Source of the DNA: Alphaproteobacteria bacterium
GTDB taxonomy: Bacteria; Pseudomonadota; Alphaproteobacteria; Micropepsales; Micropepsaceae
DNA length: 64,000 nt
Reading direction: 5' to 3'
Assembly: GCA_016124385.1 (NCBI GenBank)
Contig: WGNU01000007.1
Location: 151,654 to 215,653 of the forward strand
Part shown: one piece after another, positions 44,946 to 53,969 of the stretch
How positions within the stretch are numbered: the stretch's first letter is position 1
How the letters are laid out: every line of letters begins with the position of its first letter
The notes under the pieces: model-generated
Seen by the model: the letters and a program-made list of their open reading frames with translations, nothing else
The model's database searches: none
What the model was told of the DNA's origin: nothing
Position numbers and translations under genes: made by a program

Positions 44946-45465
44946 CTTCGTTACACCTCTTGGCCCTCGGTCGGGGCCACTCCATTCCTTACCGCCTTGT
45001 GCACGGGTTTGTGCCGCAGCGGGACGCCAAGATTGAAGTCGAGTAGTCTATCTCTACCATGCTGCAGCAACGGGGCCACTCTCGTTCGCGCGCATTCTCT
45101 CCGATTCGGGTCGCGATTTCCGCCTGAGACGCTGCAATTCCATGGGATCAGCGATGCCGCTTGAGCCATGACGCCGCCGTGCCCGGGCGCCGGTCTTGGC
45201 AAATTTTCTCAATTCAGTATGGTCCGTTTACACTTGGTTAATCAAAATCATCTCTCGATCAGCGTAAACATATCGCGCGTTTGCGTGTCTCGTTCTGGCA
45301 CGAAACCAGGACTGTCGCCTCGCTGCTTGGTCATGCCGAATCGCCTTATGGTCGGCGCAACGGTCCGTGAACGGCGCAGGCGCTAGTGTGGTGCGGCGTT
45401 TGCGTTTGGCGTACGACCCGGTCGCCCGGCGGGTTTCTTGGCGGGCGAGCAATAAGGAGTTCGAG
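44946..45465. promoter_or_regulatory. 520-base divergent control region of the adhesin and its secretion operon
   Basis: No supported gene lies between the adhesin start (44945) and the TolC-like start (45466). The centre, about 45195-45280, is visibly A+T-rich compared with the flanks and is the most likely place for the divergent promoters. Within it TTTACA at 45228-45233 might serve as a -35 element, but no clean -10 follows. A good ribosome-binding site AAGGAG lies at 45454-45459 for the TolC-like gene. A c-di-GMP-responsive operator would be expected for such systems, but I cannot identify one. Confidence 0.5.
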
Positions 45466-46818
45466 ATGTCTGCCTCCCCCCGCAATGCGCTCAGCGTGCG
45501 TCAGCTCTTGATGGCCGCCGCGAGTCTGAGCGTGCTGTGTTCGCCGGCGCTCGGCATGGACCTGCCTGAGGCCCTGTCGATCGCGGTCAAGGACAATCCG
45601 GACATCGGCGAGGCGATCGCCAATAGGCGCGCAACGGAGCAGGAACTCGAGCAGGCGCGCGGCCTCTATCTGCCGTCCGTCGATTTCGAAGCCTCGATTG
45701 GACCCGAGCTGCGCGATTCGCGCGACACGCGGCTGGCGGGCACGGACGGCGACTGGTTTACGCGGCGCGATGCTTCGCTGTCGCTGCGCCAATTGCTCTA
45801 CGATGGAGGCGGCACGGACGCCGAATATGATCGTCAGGCGAGCCGGCTTGATGCGGCCTCGTATCGTGTGATGGAGCGTACCGAACTCATCGGGCTCGAC
45901 GTCACGGAGGCTTATCTCGACGTTCTGCGGCAGCTCGAACTCGTTCAGATCGCAGCCGAGAACGTGCGGTACCATGACCGGCTGAGCGGCAATCTGCGCG
46001 GCCGCTCGGAAGGCGGTGTGGGGCGCCTTGCCGATCGTCAGCAATCAGAGGAACGGTTGGAAGCGGCCCGGGTCACCGCGGTCGAAATCGCCCGTTCGCT
46101 CGATGAAGCCCGCAACCGGTTCCGCCGCCTTCTCGGCGTGCTGCCGGAAGAGCTCGTGGTTCCCTCGCCGGTCTCGGCGTCTTTACCGGGAAGCCTCGAT
46201 GAGGCGCTTTCCATCGCACGTGAATCCAGCCCGACGCTGCGCCTCGCACGCTCGGACGTCGATACGGCGCGGGCGGAGTACGACGCGGCGGATTCCCGCT
46301 TCTATCCGACGGTCAATGTGGAAGTGACCGGCCGGACCGGCGAAGACCTCGAGGGCGACAACACCGGCACGGATAGCGACGTGCGGGCGCTTTTGGTCCT
46401 GCGGTACAATATTTTCCGGGGCGGCATCGATACTGCCAACCTACGCGAACAGGTGCATCGGCAGTCCGAATCGCAGCAGCGCCTCGCGGGCCGCGAGCGC
46501 GAAGTTGAAGAGCTGATGCGCAACGCCTGGGATTCACTCGATCGTGCGCGCGAACGCCGCGCCTTGCTGGAGCGCCAGGTCAGCGTCAGCAAGGACGTCG
46601 TCACCACCTACGGCGAAGAGTTTCGGGTGGGCCGGCGTGCGCTGCTCGACAGCCTCGACGCTCAGAATGCCCTTGTCGGCGCCCAAGTCGACTACGCAAC
46701 GGCGCGGTATGCTGAAATGTTGGCCGAATACCGCGTGCTTGCGATTGCCGGCCGGTTGCTTGACACTGTCGGTGTCGACCGACCGGCGGAGGCGGCTTCC
46801 TTCAGCGCCGGTCGCTGA
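45466..46818 (+). CDS. TolC-family outer-membrane channel (type I secretion)
   Basis: 450 residues with a signal peptide (LLMAAASLSVLCSPALG) and two repeats of the OEP/TolC helical hairpin: DLPEALSIAVKDNPDIGEAIANRRATEQELEQARGLYLPSVD and the matching SLDEALSIARESSPTLRLARSDVDTARAEYDAADSRFYPTVN. It would form the trimeric outer-membrane duct joined to the ABC and adaptor proteins encoded just downstream (46883 and 49103). AAGGAG with six bases' spacing marks the start. By position it corresponds to LapE in the Lap system. Confidence 0.93.
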   Translation: MSASPRNALSVRQLLMAAASLSVLCSPALGMDLPEALSIAVKDNPDIGEAIANRRATEQELEQARGLYLPSVDFEASIGPELRDSRDTRLAGTDGDWFTRRDASLSLRQLLYDGGGTDAEYDRQASRLDAASYRVMERTELIGLDVTEAYLDVLRQLELVQIAAENVRYHDRLSGNLRGRSEGGVGRLADRQQSEERLEAARVTAVEIARSLDEARNRFRRLLGVLPEELVVPSPVSASLPGSLDEALSIARESSPTLRLARSDVDTARAEYDAADSRFYPTVNVEVTGRTGEDLEGDNTGTDSDVRALLVLRYNIFRGGIDTANLREQVHRQSESQQRLAGREREVEELMRNAWDSLDRARERRALLERQVSVSKDVVTTYGEEFRVGRRALLDSLDAQNALVGAQVDYATARYAEMLAEYRVLAIAGRLLDTVGVDRPAEAASFSAGR

Positions 46819-46882
46819 ACGCGAGGCAGCATTCGATTCCGTCTGCTGCCCGCGGTCCGCATGACGCAAGGACGTTGCCGAA

Positions 46883-49099
46883 TTGTCGAATGCCGTGCGC
46901 GCTGTGACATCGCCTGACGATACCGGCGAAGCGGACCTTGACGCCTTGGCGCCGGGTGCGCCCATCGGTTCGCTCGAGGTTCCCGACGGCCCCCCCGAAG
47001 CACACGACGGCTTTCGTGCCGCGCTGCTGTATCTCGCGAAGCATCATGGGCTCGCGGCGTCGCCTGGGTCGCTGACGGCGGGTCTGCCGCTTCCCGAATC
47101 CGGACTTCTGACGCCCGCGCTCTTTCTGCGCGCAGCCGAACGGATCGGATTCGATGCGACCATTCAGGCGCGCTCGCTCGACCGCATACCCGCTTTGGCG
47201 CTGCCGGTCGTTCTGATGCTGCGCGATGGGTCGGTCTGCATCTTCCGTGCGCGGCGGCGCGGAGAGGCGGTCATTCTCTTTCCCGAAATGGGTGAGGGCG
47301 AAATCACGCTGCCGGTTGCCCAATTGGCGCGGCGCTATTCCGGCCACCTCATCTACGTTAAGCCGATTGCGACGCATGTCGATGCGCGCGATGGCGGCGC
47401 GACCCGCCGGCCGCAGGATTGGTTCCGGAACGTCTTCAAGTTGATGGCCGGCGAATACACGCTGACAATCCTCTCGGCAGCGATGGTCAATCTGCTGGCG
47501 CTCGCCATTCCGCTCTTCACGATGAACGTCTACGACCGCGTGTTGCCGAACAACGCGACGCCGACGCTCTGGGTACTCGCGATCGGCGTGGCGATCGTCC
47601 TCTTCTTCGACTTCCTGCTGCGAAGTCTCCGCGGCCTCTTCGTCGACATCGCCGGGCGGCGGGTCGATCTCATCCTGTCGAGCGAGATGTTCGAGCATCT
47701 GGTGGATCTTCAGCTTGCGGAACGTCCACGTACGGCGGGCGAACTAGCCAACCGGCTGAAGGATTTCGAGATCGTCCGCGAGTTCTTCACGTCCTCGACC
47801 ATTGCGACGTTGACGGACCTCGCCTTCATGCTGGTCTTCATCGCCGTGCTCTTCTGGGTCGGCGGTCTCCTCGCGTTCGTGCCGCTGGCGGCAATCGTTC
47901 TCGTCGTCGCGATCGGTGTCGCTGTTCAGCCGGCGCTGAAACGCAATCTCGAGCGCGCGGACCGGGAGGCCTCGCTCAAGCACGCGCATCTGGTCGAGAC
48001 GATTTCTGCGTTGGAAGCCGTCAAGTCGCTCAATGCGCAAGGCCAGTTGCAGCGGGGCTGGGACCGCATCGTCTCGGCCGCGGCACGAACATCGCGCGAC
48101 ACCCGGCAGATCTCGCTCTTTGCGCTCAATGCGACGAGTTTCATTCAGCAATGTGTGACCGTCGCGATCCTCATCTGGGGAACCTATCTCTTCGCGGCGC
48201 GCGAAATCTCAATGGGCGCGATCATCGCGAGTGTGATGCTCTCGGCGCGCTGCGTTGCGCCGCTGGGCGGTCTTGCGGGGATGCTGGTACGGCTCCAGCA
48301 GGCGCTGGTCGCGTTCAAGGGCCTCGATCAATTCATGCAGCTGAAGCGGGAGACGCCTGAAGCGAAGACACCGCTTCATCAACAGGTCGGCCACGGCGCG
48401 ATCGAACTTCGCGACGTAACATTCGCCTATCCTGGCGCGCGCACGCCCGCGCTCGACGGGCTCGCTCTTACGATCAAGGCAGGGGAGCGGGTGGCCATTC
48501 TCGGCCGTGTCGGCTCGGGTAAGACGACTCTTGGACGGCTGCTGCTCGGCCTCTACCCCGTATCGGGCGGGACGGTCCTCATCGATGGGGTCGATCTACG
48601 GCAATATCATCCAGCGGATCTGCGCAGGGGCGTCGGACTCCTCATGCAGGACGTGACGCTCTTCTCCGGCACGGTGCGCGAGAATATCTGTTTCGGGACG
48701 CCATGGGCGAGCGACGAGCAGGTGCTGCGTGCCGCGCGGCTTGCCGGTGCCGACCGGTTCATTGCCGAGCATCCGCAAGGCTATGATCTTCCTGTCGGCG
48801 AGCGCGGCCAGTTTCTGTCGGGTGGACAGCGCCAGGCAATCGCACTGGCGCGCGCGCTCTTCCACGATCCGCCTATCCTTTTCCTCGACGAGCCGACGGC
48901 GGCAATGGATCCGCGTTTCGAGCGCGAATTCATCGAGCGCATGAAGCTCGTGCTCGATGCAGGGCCGCGCACGCTCATCGTCTCGACGCATCGCCGCAGC
49001 CTGCTCGATCTCGTCGATCGCGTGATCATCCTCGAGCGGGGAACCGTCGCCGCTGACGGGCCAAAGGACGAAATCCTTGCGCGGTTGCAGGGCCTCTAG
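46883..49099 (+). CDS. type I secretion ABC transporter with degenerate C39 domain (LapB-like)
   Basis: 738 residues. Residues about 40-160 resemble a C39 peptidase domain, but the catalytic Cys position is occupied by other residues (FRAALLYLAKHHG), so it is a C39-like, non-cleaving receptor, as in LapB/HlyB exporters of large RTX proteins. Five or six membrane helices (about 185-445) follow, and a nucleotide-binding domain has Walker A GRVGSGKTT (near 543), signature LSGGQRQ (near 645) and Walker B ILFLDEPT (near 667). The start is a TTG at 46883 with AAGGACG upstream; there is no good ATG. It is three bases from the HlyD-like gene. Confidence 0.94.
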   Translation: MSNAVRAVTSPDDTGEADLDALAPGAPIGSLEVPDGPPEAHDGFRAALLYLAKHHGLAASPGSLTAGLPLPESGLLTPALFLRAAERIGFDATIQARSLDRIPALALPVVLMLRDGSVCIFRARRRGEAVILFPEMGEGEITLPVAQLARRYSGHLIYVKPIATHVDARDGGATRRPQDWFRNVFKLMAGEYTLTILSAAMVNLLALAIPLFTMNVYDRVLPNNATPTLWVLAIGVAIVLFFDFLLRSLRGLFVDIAGRRVDLILSSEMFEHLVDLQLAERPRTAGELANRLKDFEIVREFFTSSTIATLTDLAFMLVFIAVLFWVGGLLAFVPLAAIVLVVAIGVAVQPALKRNLERADREASLKHAHLVETISALEAVKSLNAQGQLQRGWDRIVSAAARTSRDTRQISLFALNATSFIQQCVTVAILIWGTYLFAAREISMGAIIASVMLSARCVAPLGGLAGMLVRLQQALVAFKGLDQFMQLKRETPEAKTPLHQQVGHGAIELRDVTFAYPGARTPALDGLALTIKAGERVAILGRVGSGKTTLGRLLLGLYPVSGGTVLIDGVDLRQYHPADLRRGVGLLMQDVTLFSGTVRENICFGTPWASDEQVLRAARLAGADRFIAEHPQGYDLPVGERGQFLSGGQRQAIALARALFHDPPILFLDEPTAAMDPRFEREFIERMKLVLDAGPRTLIVSTHRRSLLDLVDRVIILERGTVAADGPKDEILARLQGL

Positions 49100-49102
49100 G
49101 CG

Positions 49103-50512
49103 ATGACATCGACCGGCTCCCTTTCCTCCCGCGCGCGCACGCTATTGGAGCGTGTGCGGAACGAGATCGCTCGCGGGTTTCGCTGGCTGATCGCCGACGT
49201 GCCGGACATGGCTTACACGGAAGATCTCGTCGCTGCGCGGTACTACGGCGCCGGGCGGGCGCCCAAGCTTCTGCTCGTCGGCATGATCCTCTTCCTCTTT
49301 CTCGGATTCATCTGGACGAGTATCGCGACGGTCGAAGAAGTGACGCGCGGGGAGGGGCGGGTGATCCCCTCGACAAAAACGCAGATCGTGCAAAGCCTCG
49401 AGGGCGGAATTGTCAAGGAGATCCTCGTGCGCACCGGCGCGGTCGTCGAGAAGGGTGATCTGCTGCTGCGGATCGACGACACGGGCTTTGCCTCGACGCT
49501 CGGCGAGCTCAAGGCGCGGCGGTCTTCGCTTCAGGCACAGATCGCGCGGCTGGAGGCCGAGGCGGCGGGCTCTGATAGGATCGACTTTGGCGACAATTTG
49601 AATCAAACGGCTGCAGCGGCCGTTGCAAGCGAATTAGCCCTTTTCAACATTCGCCGGCGCGACCTTGATGGTCAGAAAGCCGTTCTGTTGGAGCGAAAGG
49701 TTCAGCGGGAACAGGAACTGGCGCAGCTCCAGGGGCGCGTTGAACGATTGAAGGGAAGCCTCGGCCTCGCCAAGCAGGAGCTTGCGCTCAATGCCCCCCT
49801 TGTCACCAAAGGGATTGTTCCGCGCGCCGACTATTTGCGCCTGCAGCGCGAGGTCAATGACATTCAAAGCGAACTTGATTCAAATGTGAATCAACTCGTG
49901 GCGGCGGAAGCCGCCGTTCGTGAAAGTTTGAAACTTCTGGAGGACGCCGACTTAACATTTCAGCGCGAAGCTCAGGCAGAGTTGACAACGAGACAGTCGG
50001 AGCTTGCCGTGATCGAAGAATCCCTTCGCGCAGCCCAGGATCGCGTCGCCCGAACGGATATCCGTTCGCCCGTCAAAGGCATCGTCAATGCCATGCGTGT
50101 TGCAACGCTTGGTGGGGTCGTCCAGCCCGGTGCCGATCTCATCGAGATCACACCGCTCGACGATGCGCTTCTGGTCGAGGCGCGCATTCGTCCCGCCGAC
50201 ATCGCGTTCATCAGCCCCGGTCAGCGCGCGATGGTGAAGCTGACTGCCTACGACTTCACGATCTATGGCGGACTTGAAGGCGTGGTCGAGCAGATCGGCG
50301 CGGATGCCATTGTCGATGCACAATCGCGCGAGAGCTACTACACGATCACGGTGCGGACGACGCAGCCGGCGGCGGGCGGCGGGCTCTCCGGGCTTCCGAT
50401 CATCCCCGGCATGGTTGCCAGTGTTGACATCATCACGGGCGAGAAGAGCATACTTGCCTATCTGATGAAGCCGATCACGCGCGCCCGACACGAGGCTCTT
50501 CGCGAACGCTGA
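49103..50512 (+). CDS. HlyD-family periplasmic adaptor of type I secretion (LapC-like)
   Basis: 469-residue membrane-fusion protein. A cytoplasmic N-terminus is followed by one membrane helix (about 55-73, LLLVGMILFLFLGFIW), a split lipoyl-like domain (VEEVTRGEGRVIPSTKTQIVQSLEGGIVKEI), a long coiled-coil hairpin (about 130-300) and beta-barrel regions ending with LPIIPGMVASVDIITGEKSI and YLMKPITRARHEALRER, the standard C-terminus. It bridges the ABC protein and the TolC-like channel. It is nearly contiguous with both the preceding ABC gene and the following protease gene, forming one operon. Confidence 0.94.
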   Translation: MTSTGSLSSRARTLLERVRNEIARGFRWLIADVPDMAYTEDLVAARYYGAGRAPKLLLVGMILFLFLGFIWTSIATVEEVTRGEGRVIPSTKTQIVQSLEGGIVKEILVRTGAVVEKGDLLLRIDDTGFASTLGELKARRSSLQAQIARLEAEAAGSDRIDFGDNLNQTAAAAVASELALFNIRRRDLDGQKAVLLERKVQREQELAQLQGRVERLKGSLGLAKQELALNAPLVTKGIVPRADYLRLQREVNDIQSELDSNVNQLVAAEAAVRESLKLLEDADLTFQREAQAELTTRQSELAVIEESLRAAQDRVARTDIRSPVKGIVNAMRVATLGGVVQPGADLIEITPLDDALLVEARIRPADIAFISPGQRAMVKLTAYDFTIYGGLEGVVEQIGADAIVDAQSRESYYTITVRTTQPAAGGGLSGLPIIPGMVASVDIITGEKSILAYLMKPITRARHEALRER

Positions 50513-50536
50513 CCCGAGTTCCTTGAGGACAATCCC

Positions 50537-51349
50537 ATGACCGAAGTCATGACCTTCAAGGCGGTGCGTCAGGCGGTTCGCGGGTTCTTCGCGGGTCTTG
50601 GCGCTTTCGCCTTCAACTGGATCTTCGCAACGAGCGTGCGCGCAGAAGAAGCGCTCGCGAGCGTCAGCGCGGCACGGGTGCGCCCGGCCGTCGTCACCAC
50701 CCTCAACGTCTTCGGGTCGCAGGCGACGCGTCGCGGGGTGCCGCAGGATGTGCCACAATATGCGAGTTACCTCACGCGCTCGGCCCACGAGGCGCGCCAG
50801 GTTGCAGCATGTCTGGCGGATGCGTCCGCGTGTCCTAGCCAGGGGGCGGCCGCGTGGTCGCGCGCGCTCGAGGGGCTTCGCGGGCGCGATGCCTGGACGC
50901 AGATCCGCGAGGTCAACCGATTCGTCAACTCGGTGCGCACCCATGTGAGCGACCAGCAGCTCTGGGGGCGGAGCGATTTCTGGGCGACGTCGCTCGAGTT
51001 CCTAGCGCGGGAAGGGGATTGCGAGGATTTCGCGCTCCTCAAGATGGCGAGCCTGCGGCATCTGGGGTTCCCCGAATCCGCGCTGCGGCTCACGGTCGTC
51101 ATGGACGAGTCGCGTGGCGTTGCGCACGCGGTTCTTCTCGTCGGTCATGCTGGGGCGACCTACGTGCTTGATACGTCGTTCGACGACGTGCGCACTCAAT
51201 CAGCGATCGGGTACTATGCGCCTCAGTATTCGCTTTCCGCGATCGAGCGCTTTGCTCACCGTCCGGCCCCGCAGGTTGCCACGGTGTCCGGCCGCGACAG
51301 GGCTTCTGTCCAAATGTTCGCGGCCGGCGAGACGGTCGCTCTGCGCTAG
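50537..51349 (+). CDS. lapG: LapG-type transglutaminase-like cysteine protease (BTLCP family)
   Basis: 270 residues with an N-terminal signal-type helix (about 16-36, cleavage after VRA). The bacterial transglutaminase-like cysteine proteinase triad is present: Cys162 in REGDCEDFA, His197 in GVAHAVLLV and Asp212 in VLDTSFDD. In Pseudomonas, LapG cleaves a double-Ala site in the N-terminal retention domain of LapA, releasing the adhesin when c-di-GMP falls; here it is the last gene of the T1SS operon opposite the adhesin gene. The partner inhibitor LapD is not in the window. The gene name reflects family, not proven function. Confidence 0.88.
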   Translation: MTEVMTFKAVRQAVRGFFAGLGAFAFNWIFATSVRAEEALASVSAARVRPAVVTTLNVFGSQATRRGVPQDVPQYASYLTRSAHEARQVAACLADASACPSQGAAAWSRALEGLRGRDAWTQIREVNRFVNSVRTHVSDQQLWGRSDFWATSLEFLAREGDCEDFALLKMASLRHLGFPESALRLTVVMDESRGVAHAVLLVGHAGATYVLDTSFDDVRTQSAIGYYAPQYSLSAIERFAHRPAPQVATVSGRDRASVQMFAAGETVALR

Positions 51350-51438
51350 CCTGGCTGGGCGCGGCGGGTTGCCAAGTCCACCTGCTTGTCTTCTCATGAT
51401 CCGATCGAACAATAACAAGATCGGCGGGGAGACAGCTC

Positions 51439-52860
51439 ATGCCTTTGATGTCCAAGGACGCCTATATCGATTCCTTGCGTGACGAGCGCGTCATTTTCTG
51501 GGGCGGCGAGAGGATCGAAGATGTACCATCGCACCCTCGCTTCCGTGTGCCGATCGATGTCGCCTTGCGCGACTATGACTACGGCGATGACGCAAAGCGC
51601 GACCTGATCACCTACAGGACCGAAGATGGCTCTCTCGCGCACCGCGTCTATCAGGTGCCGCGATCGGAAGAAGACCTGCGGCTGCGTCTCGAGATGATGC
51701 CGCACATGTCGATCGTCGGCGGGGTGACCGGTGTCTTCATGGCGCTGCTTTCGATTGTCGATGAGCTGCGCAAGGAGCGGCCAGATTTTGCCGACAATGT
51801 TGAGCGGCTCTACAAGGAGGCGCGTTCGAAAGATCTGCGGGCAGCCGAGGTCATCACGGATGCGAAGGGCGATCGCGCGCGCAAGGCCCATGAGCAGGAC
51901 GATCCCGATCTCTATACGCGGATCGTCGAGCGGCGGCCGGATGGCATCGTCGTGCGTGGGGCGAAGCTTCACATCACGGCCGCCTCGCTCGTGCATGAAC
52001 TCGTGGTCATGCCGACGAAATCCATGAGCGAGGAAGAGAAGGACTACGCCGTCGCTTTCTCCATTCCGACCAACACTGCGGGCGTGAAGATCATCAATCG
52101 AAGCTTCGCGCCGCCGACTCTCAATTCCTTCGACTATCCCGCGAGTTCGCACCATTCGATGCCGGAAGGGTTCGTCATCTTCGATGACGTGTTCGTGCCA
52201 TGGGATCGCGTGTTCCTGGCAGGCGAATGGAAGCTTGCCGGCTTGTTCGCCTCTTCGCTTGGTCTGTGGGAGCGCACAGGCGGCGTCGTCGATGCGGTCG
52301 AGACGGGGCGCATCATGGTCGGGCTGGCGCAGCTCGTCTCGGAGATGCAGGGCAAGGGCAGAAAGCCGGAGGCGCTTAACGGCGTTGCCGAGCTCATCGC
52401 CTTCGCCGAGACGATGCGAATGAGCCTCGAGCATGCCTGCCGGAACTTCGAGCGCACCCCCTCCGGCATGGTTCATCCCAACGTCCTTGCGATCAATGTC
52501 GCGAAATATCAGTTCGCCAGTCAGTTCCACCAGATGGTGAAGGTGTTGCACGATCTTGCGGGTGGCCTCGTGCTGACGCTTCCCGAGGAGGCCGATCTGC
52601 GTTCGAACGAGTCTGGTCCCTATTTGCGGAAATACATGCATGCGGTGAAGGACACCGACGTTGAGACGCGTATGCGCGTCTACAACGCCATTCGCGATCT
52701 CACTGCCGATGCCTATGGCGGCTGGAAGCAGGTCGTCGCGCTTCAGGCAGGCGGCGGTCTCCTCGCGCAGCGGGTGATGATGCATCGCGCCTACGACATG
52801 CCAGGCGCGCGGAAGGCTGCCCTCGACGTTGCGGGCGCGCGGCCAGCCAATCGCAGCTAG
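51439..52860 (+). CDS. 4-hydroxyphenylacetate 3-hydroxylase/4-hydroxybutyryl-CoA dehydratase family protein
   Basis: 473-residue member of the HpaB/4-hydroxybutyryl-CoA dehydratase family (acyl-CoA dehydrogenase-like fold). The opening YIDSLRDERVIFWGGERIEDVPSHP, the HITAASLVHELVVMPTK core and the SSHHSMPEGFVIFDDVFVPWDRVF segment are typical. The four residues that hold the [4Fe-4S] cluster in the dehydratase are not recognisable (the relevant Cys are absent from MMPHMSIVGGV), so a flavin-dependent monooxygenase or an unknown activity fits better. No HpaC flavin reductase is nearby. It lies 90 bases after the lapG-like gene, perhaps from its own promoter. Confidence 0.85.
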   Translation: MPLMSKDAYIDSLRDERVIFWGGERIEDVPSHPRFRVPIDVALRDYDYGDDAKRDLITYRTEDGSLAHRVYQVPRSEEDLRLRLEMMPHMSIVGGVTGVFMALLSIVDELRKERPDFADNVERLYKEARSKDLRAAEVITDAKGDRARKAHEQDDPDLYTRIVERRPDGIVVRGAKLHITAASLVHELVVMPTKSMSEEEKDYAVAFSIPTNTAGVKIINRSFAPPTLNSFDYPASSHHSMPEGFVIFDDVFVPWDRVFLAGEWKLAGLFASSLGLWERTGGVVDAVETGRIMVGLAQLVSEMQGKGRKPEALNGVAELIAFAETMRMSLEHACRNFERTPSGMVHPNVLAINVAKYQFASQFHQMVKVLHDLAGGLVLTLPEEADLRSNESGPYLRKYMHAVKDTDVETRMRVYNAIRDLTADAYGGWKQVVALQAGGGLLAQRVMMHRAYDMPGARKAALDVAGARPANRS

Positions 52861-53075
52861 GTAGCGGCGGGGAGAAGACTTGCCTCAGCGTCGCGGTCTG
52901 CGGTGCGCGTGAATCGCGCGCTCTGGGGAACAATCGCGACTGCCTGACATTCAACAACAAGCGGCGGTGTCACGCGGGTTTTTCGCGACTGTGACATTGA
53001 TCGCGAGCGACTCCGCATGGCCCCTTTGCGCGAGCCGGCCCGTCCGCTTCCAAACACCCAGTGGAGTATGCCCTC

Positions 53076-53696
53076 ATGCCCTTGACGCTCCCGCCTCTTT
53101 CTTTCGCAAAGAACGCCCTCGAGCCCGTGATGTCCGCCGAGACGCTGGAGTACCATCATGGCAAGCACCACGCCGGGTACGTGAAGAAGTACAACGCGGC
53201 CGTCGAAGAGACGGCCTATTGCGACCTCTCGCTTGAGGAGGCGGTTCGGCGTGCATCGGCGAAGGGCGATTCAAGCGTCTTCAACAACGGCGCGCAGGCC
53301 TTCAATCACGCGTTCTTTTGGGAGAGTCTCGCGCCGAGGGATCGCAGCGGAAAGCCCGGCGGCGCGTTGTCCTTAGCGATCGACAAAGCATTCGGCAGTC
53401 TCGACGGGTTCCGCGAGACCTTCATCGACATCGGAAGTGCCCACTTTGCGAGTGGCTGGGTCTGGCTCGCTGCCGAGAAGGGCGGCGCGCTCACAGTCGT
53501 GGACACGCATGACGCGGTACCTATCTTCCTAAAGGATCTGACGCCGCTCCTCGTCTGTGACCTTTGGGAGCACGCCTACTACATCGACCATCGCAACGAT
53601 CGGGGCACCTTCCTTGAGCAGGTCACGCTCGAATGTCTCAACTGGGAAAATGCGACGTCGCGCTACGCGGCACTCAGGGCCACGGCTCGGACATAA
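53076..53696 (+). CDS. sodB: iron superoxide dismutase
   Basis: 206-residue Fe/Mn-SOD. Metal ligands are His27 (EYHHGKHH), His78 (AFNHAFFW), Asp162 and His166 (CDLWEHAYYIDH). The outer-sphere Gln is at 74 (GAQAFNH) and the C-terminal ASGWVWL lacks the Mn-type Gln, which places it in the Fe-specific group. Dismutates superoxide in the cytoplasm. The ATG at 53076 has GGAG upstream; an in-frame ATG-like start at 53061 gives a longer form. The following 270 bases hold no supported gene. Confidence 0.96.
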   Translation: MPLTLPPLSFAKNALEPVMSAETLEYHHGKHHAGYVKKYNAAVEETAYCDLSLEEAVRRASAKGDSSVFNNGAQAFNHAFFWESLAPRDRSGKPGGALSLAIDKAFGSLDGFRETFIDIGSAHFASGWVWLAAEKGGALTVVDTHDAVPIFLKDLTPLLVCDLWEHAYYIDHRNDRGTFLEQVTLECLNWENATSRYAALRATART

Positions 53697-53969
53697 TGCG
53701 AAGAATGGAGATCGAAAATTGAACGGGATGGGATCGGTCTCACACGCTTGCTTCGCGCCCACCGATCCTGAATGCAGGTGCACATCACTTCGGGTATGGG
53801 GAAGGCAGCCGAGACGGCAGTCGACAATTGCGAGAAAGGCCGGAGGTGACCAAGCCCTATCAAGAACTCTTGTCGTTGCGCGCACAACCTATCCAGGCGG
53901 GACGCTGTCGGCTAGGCCGGACACGAAACGCCAAGTGTCACTATCCTTAGAGGCCAAGCGCGGCACTGC

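Noticed and set aside
43344..45164. A 606-codon plus-strand open frame over the Calx-beta protein gene
   Set aside because: It is antisense to a gene with clear Calx-beta repeats; the frame is open only because of the G+C-rich codon use, and its translation is Val/Arg/Asp-rich without recognisable domains.
53697..53969. Possible small gene between sodB and the LysR gene
   Set aside because: The open frames there (including one starting at 53557) lack ribosome-binding sites and overlap flanking genes; no domain is visible.
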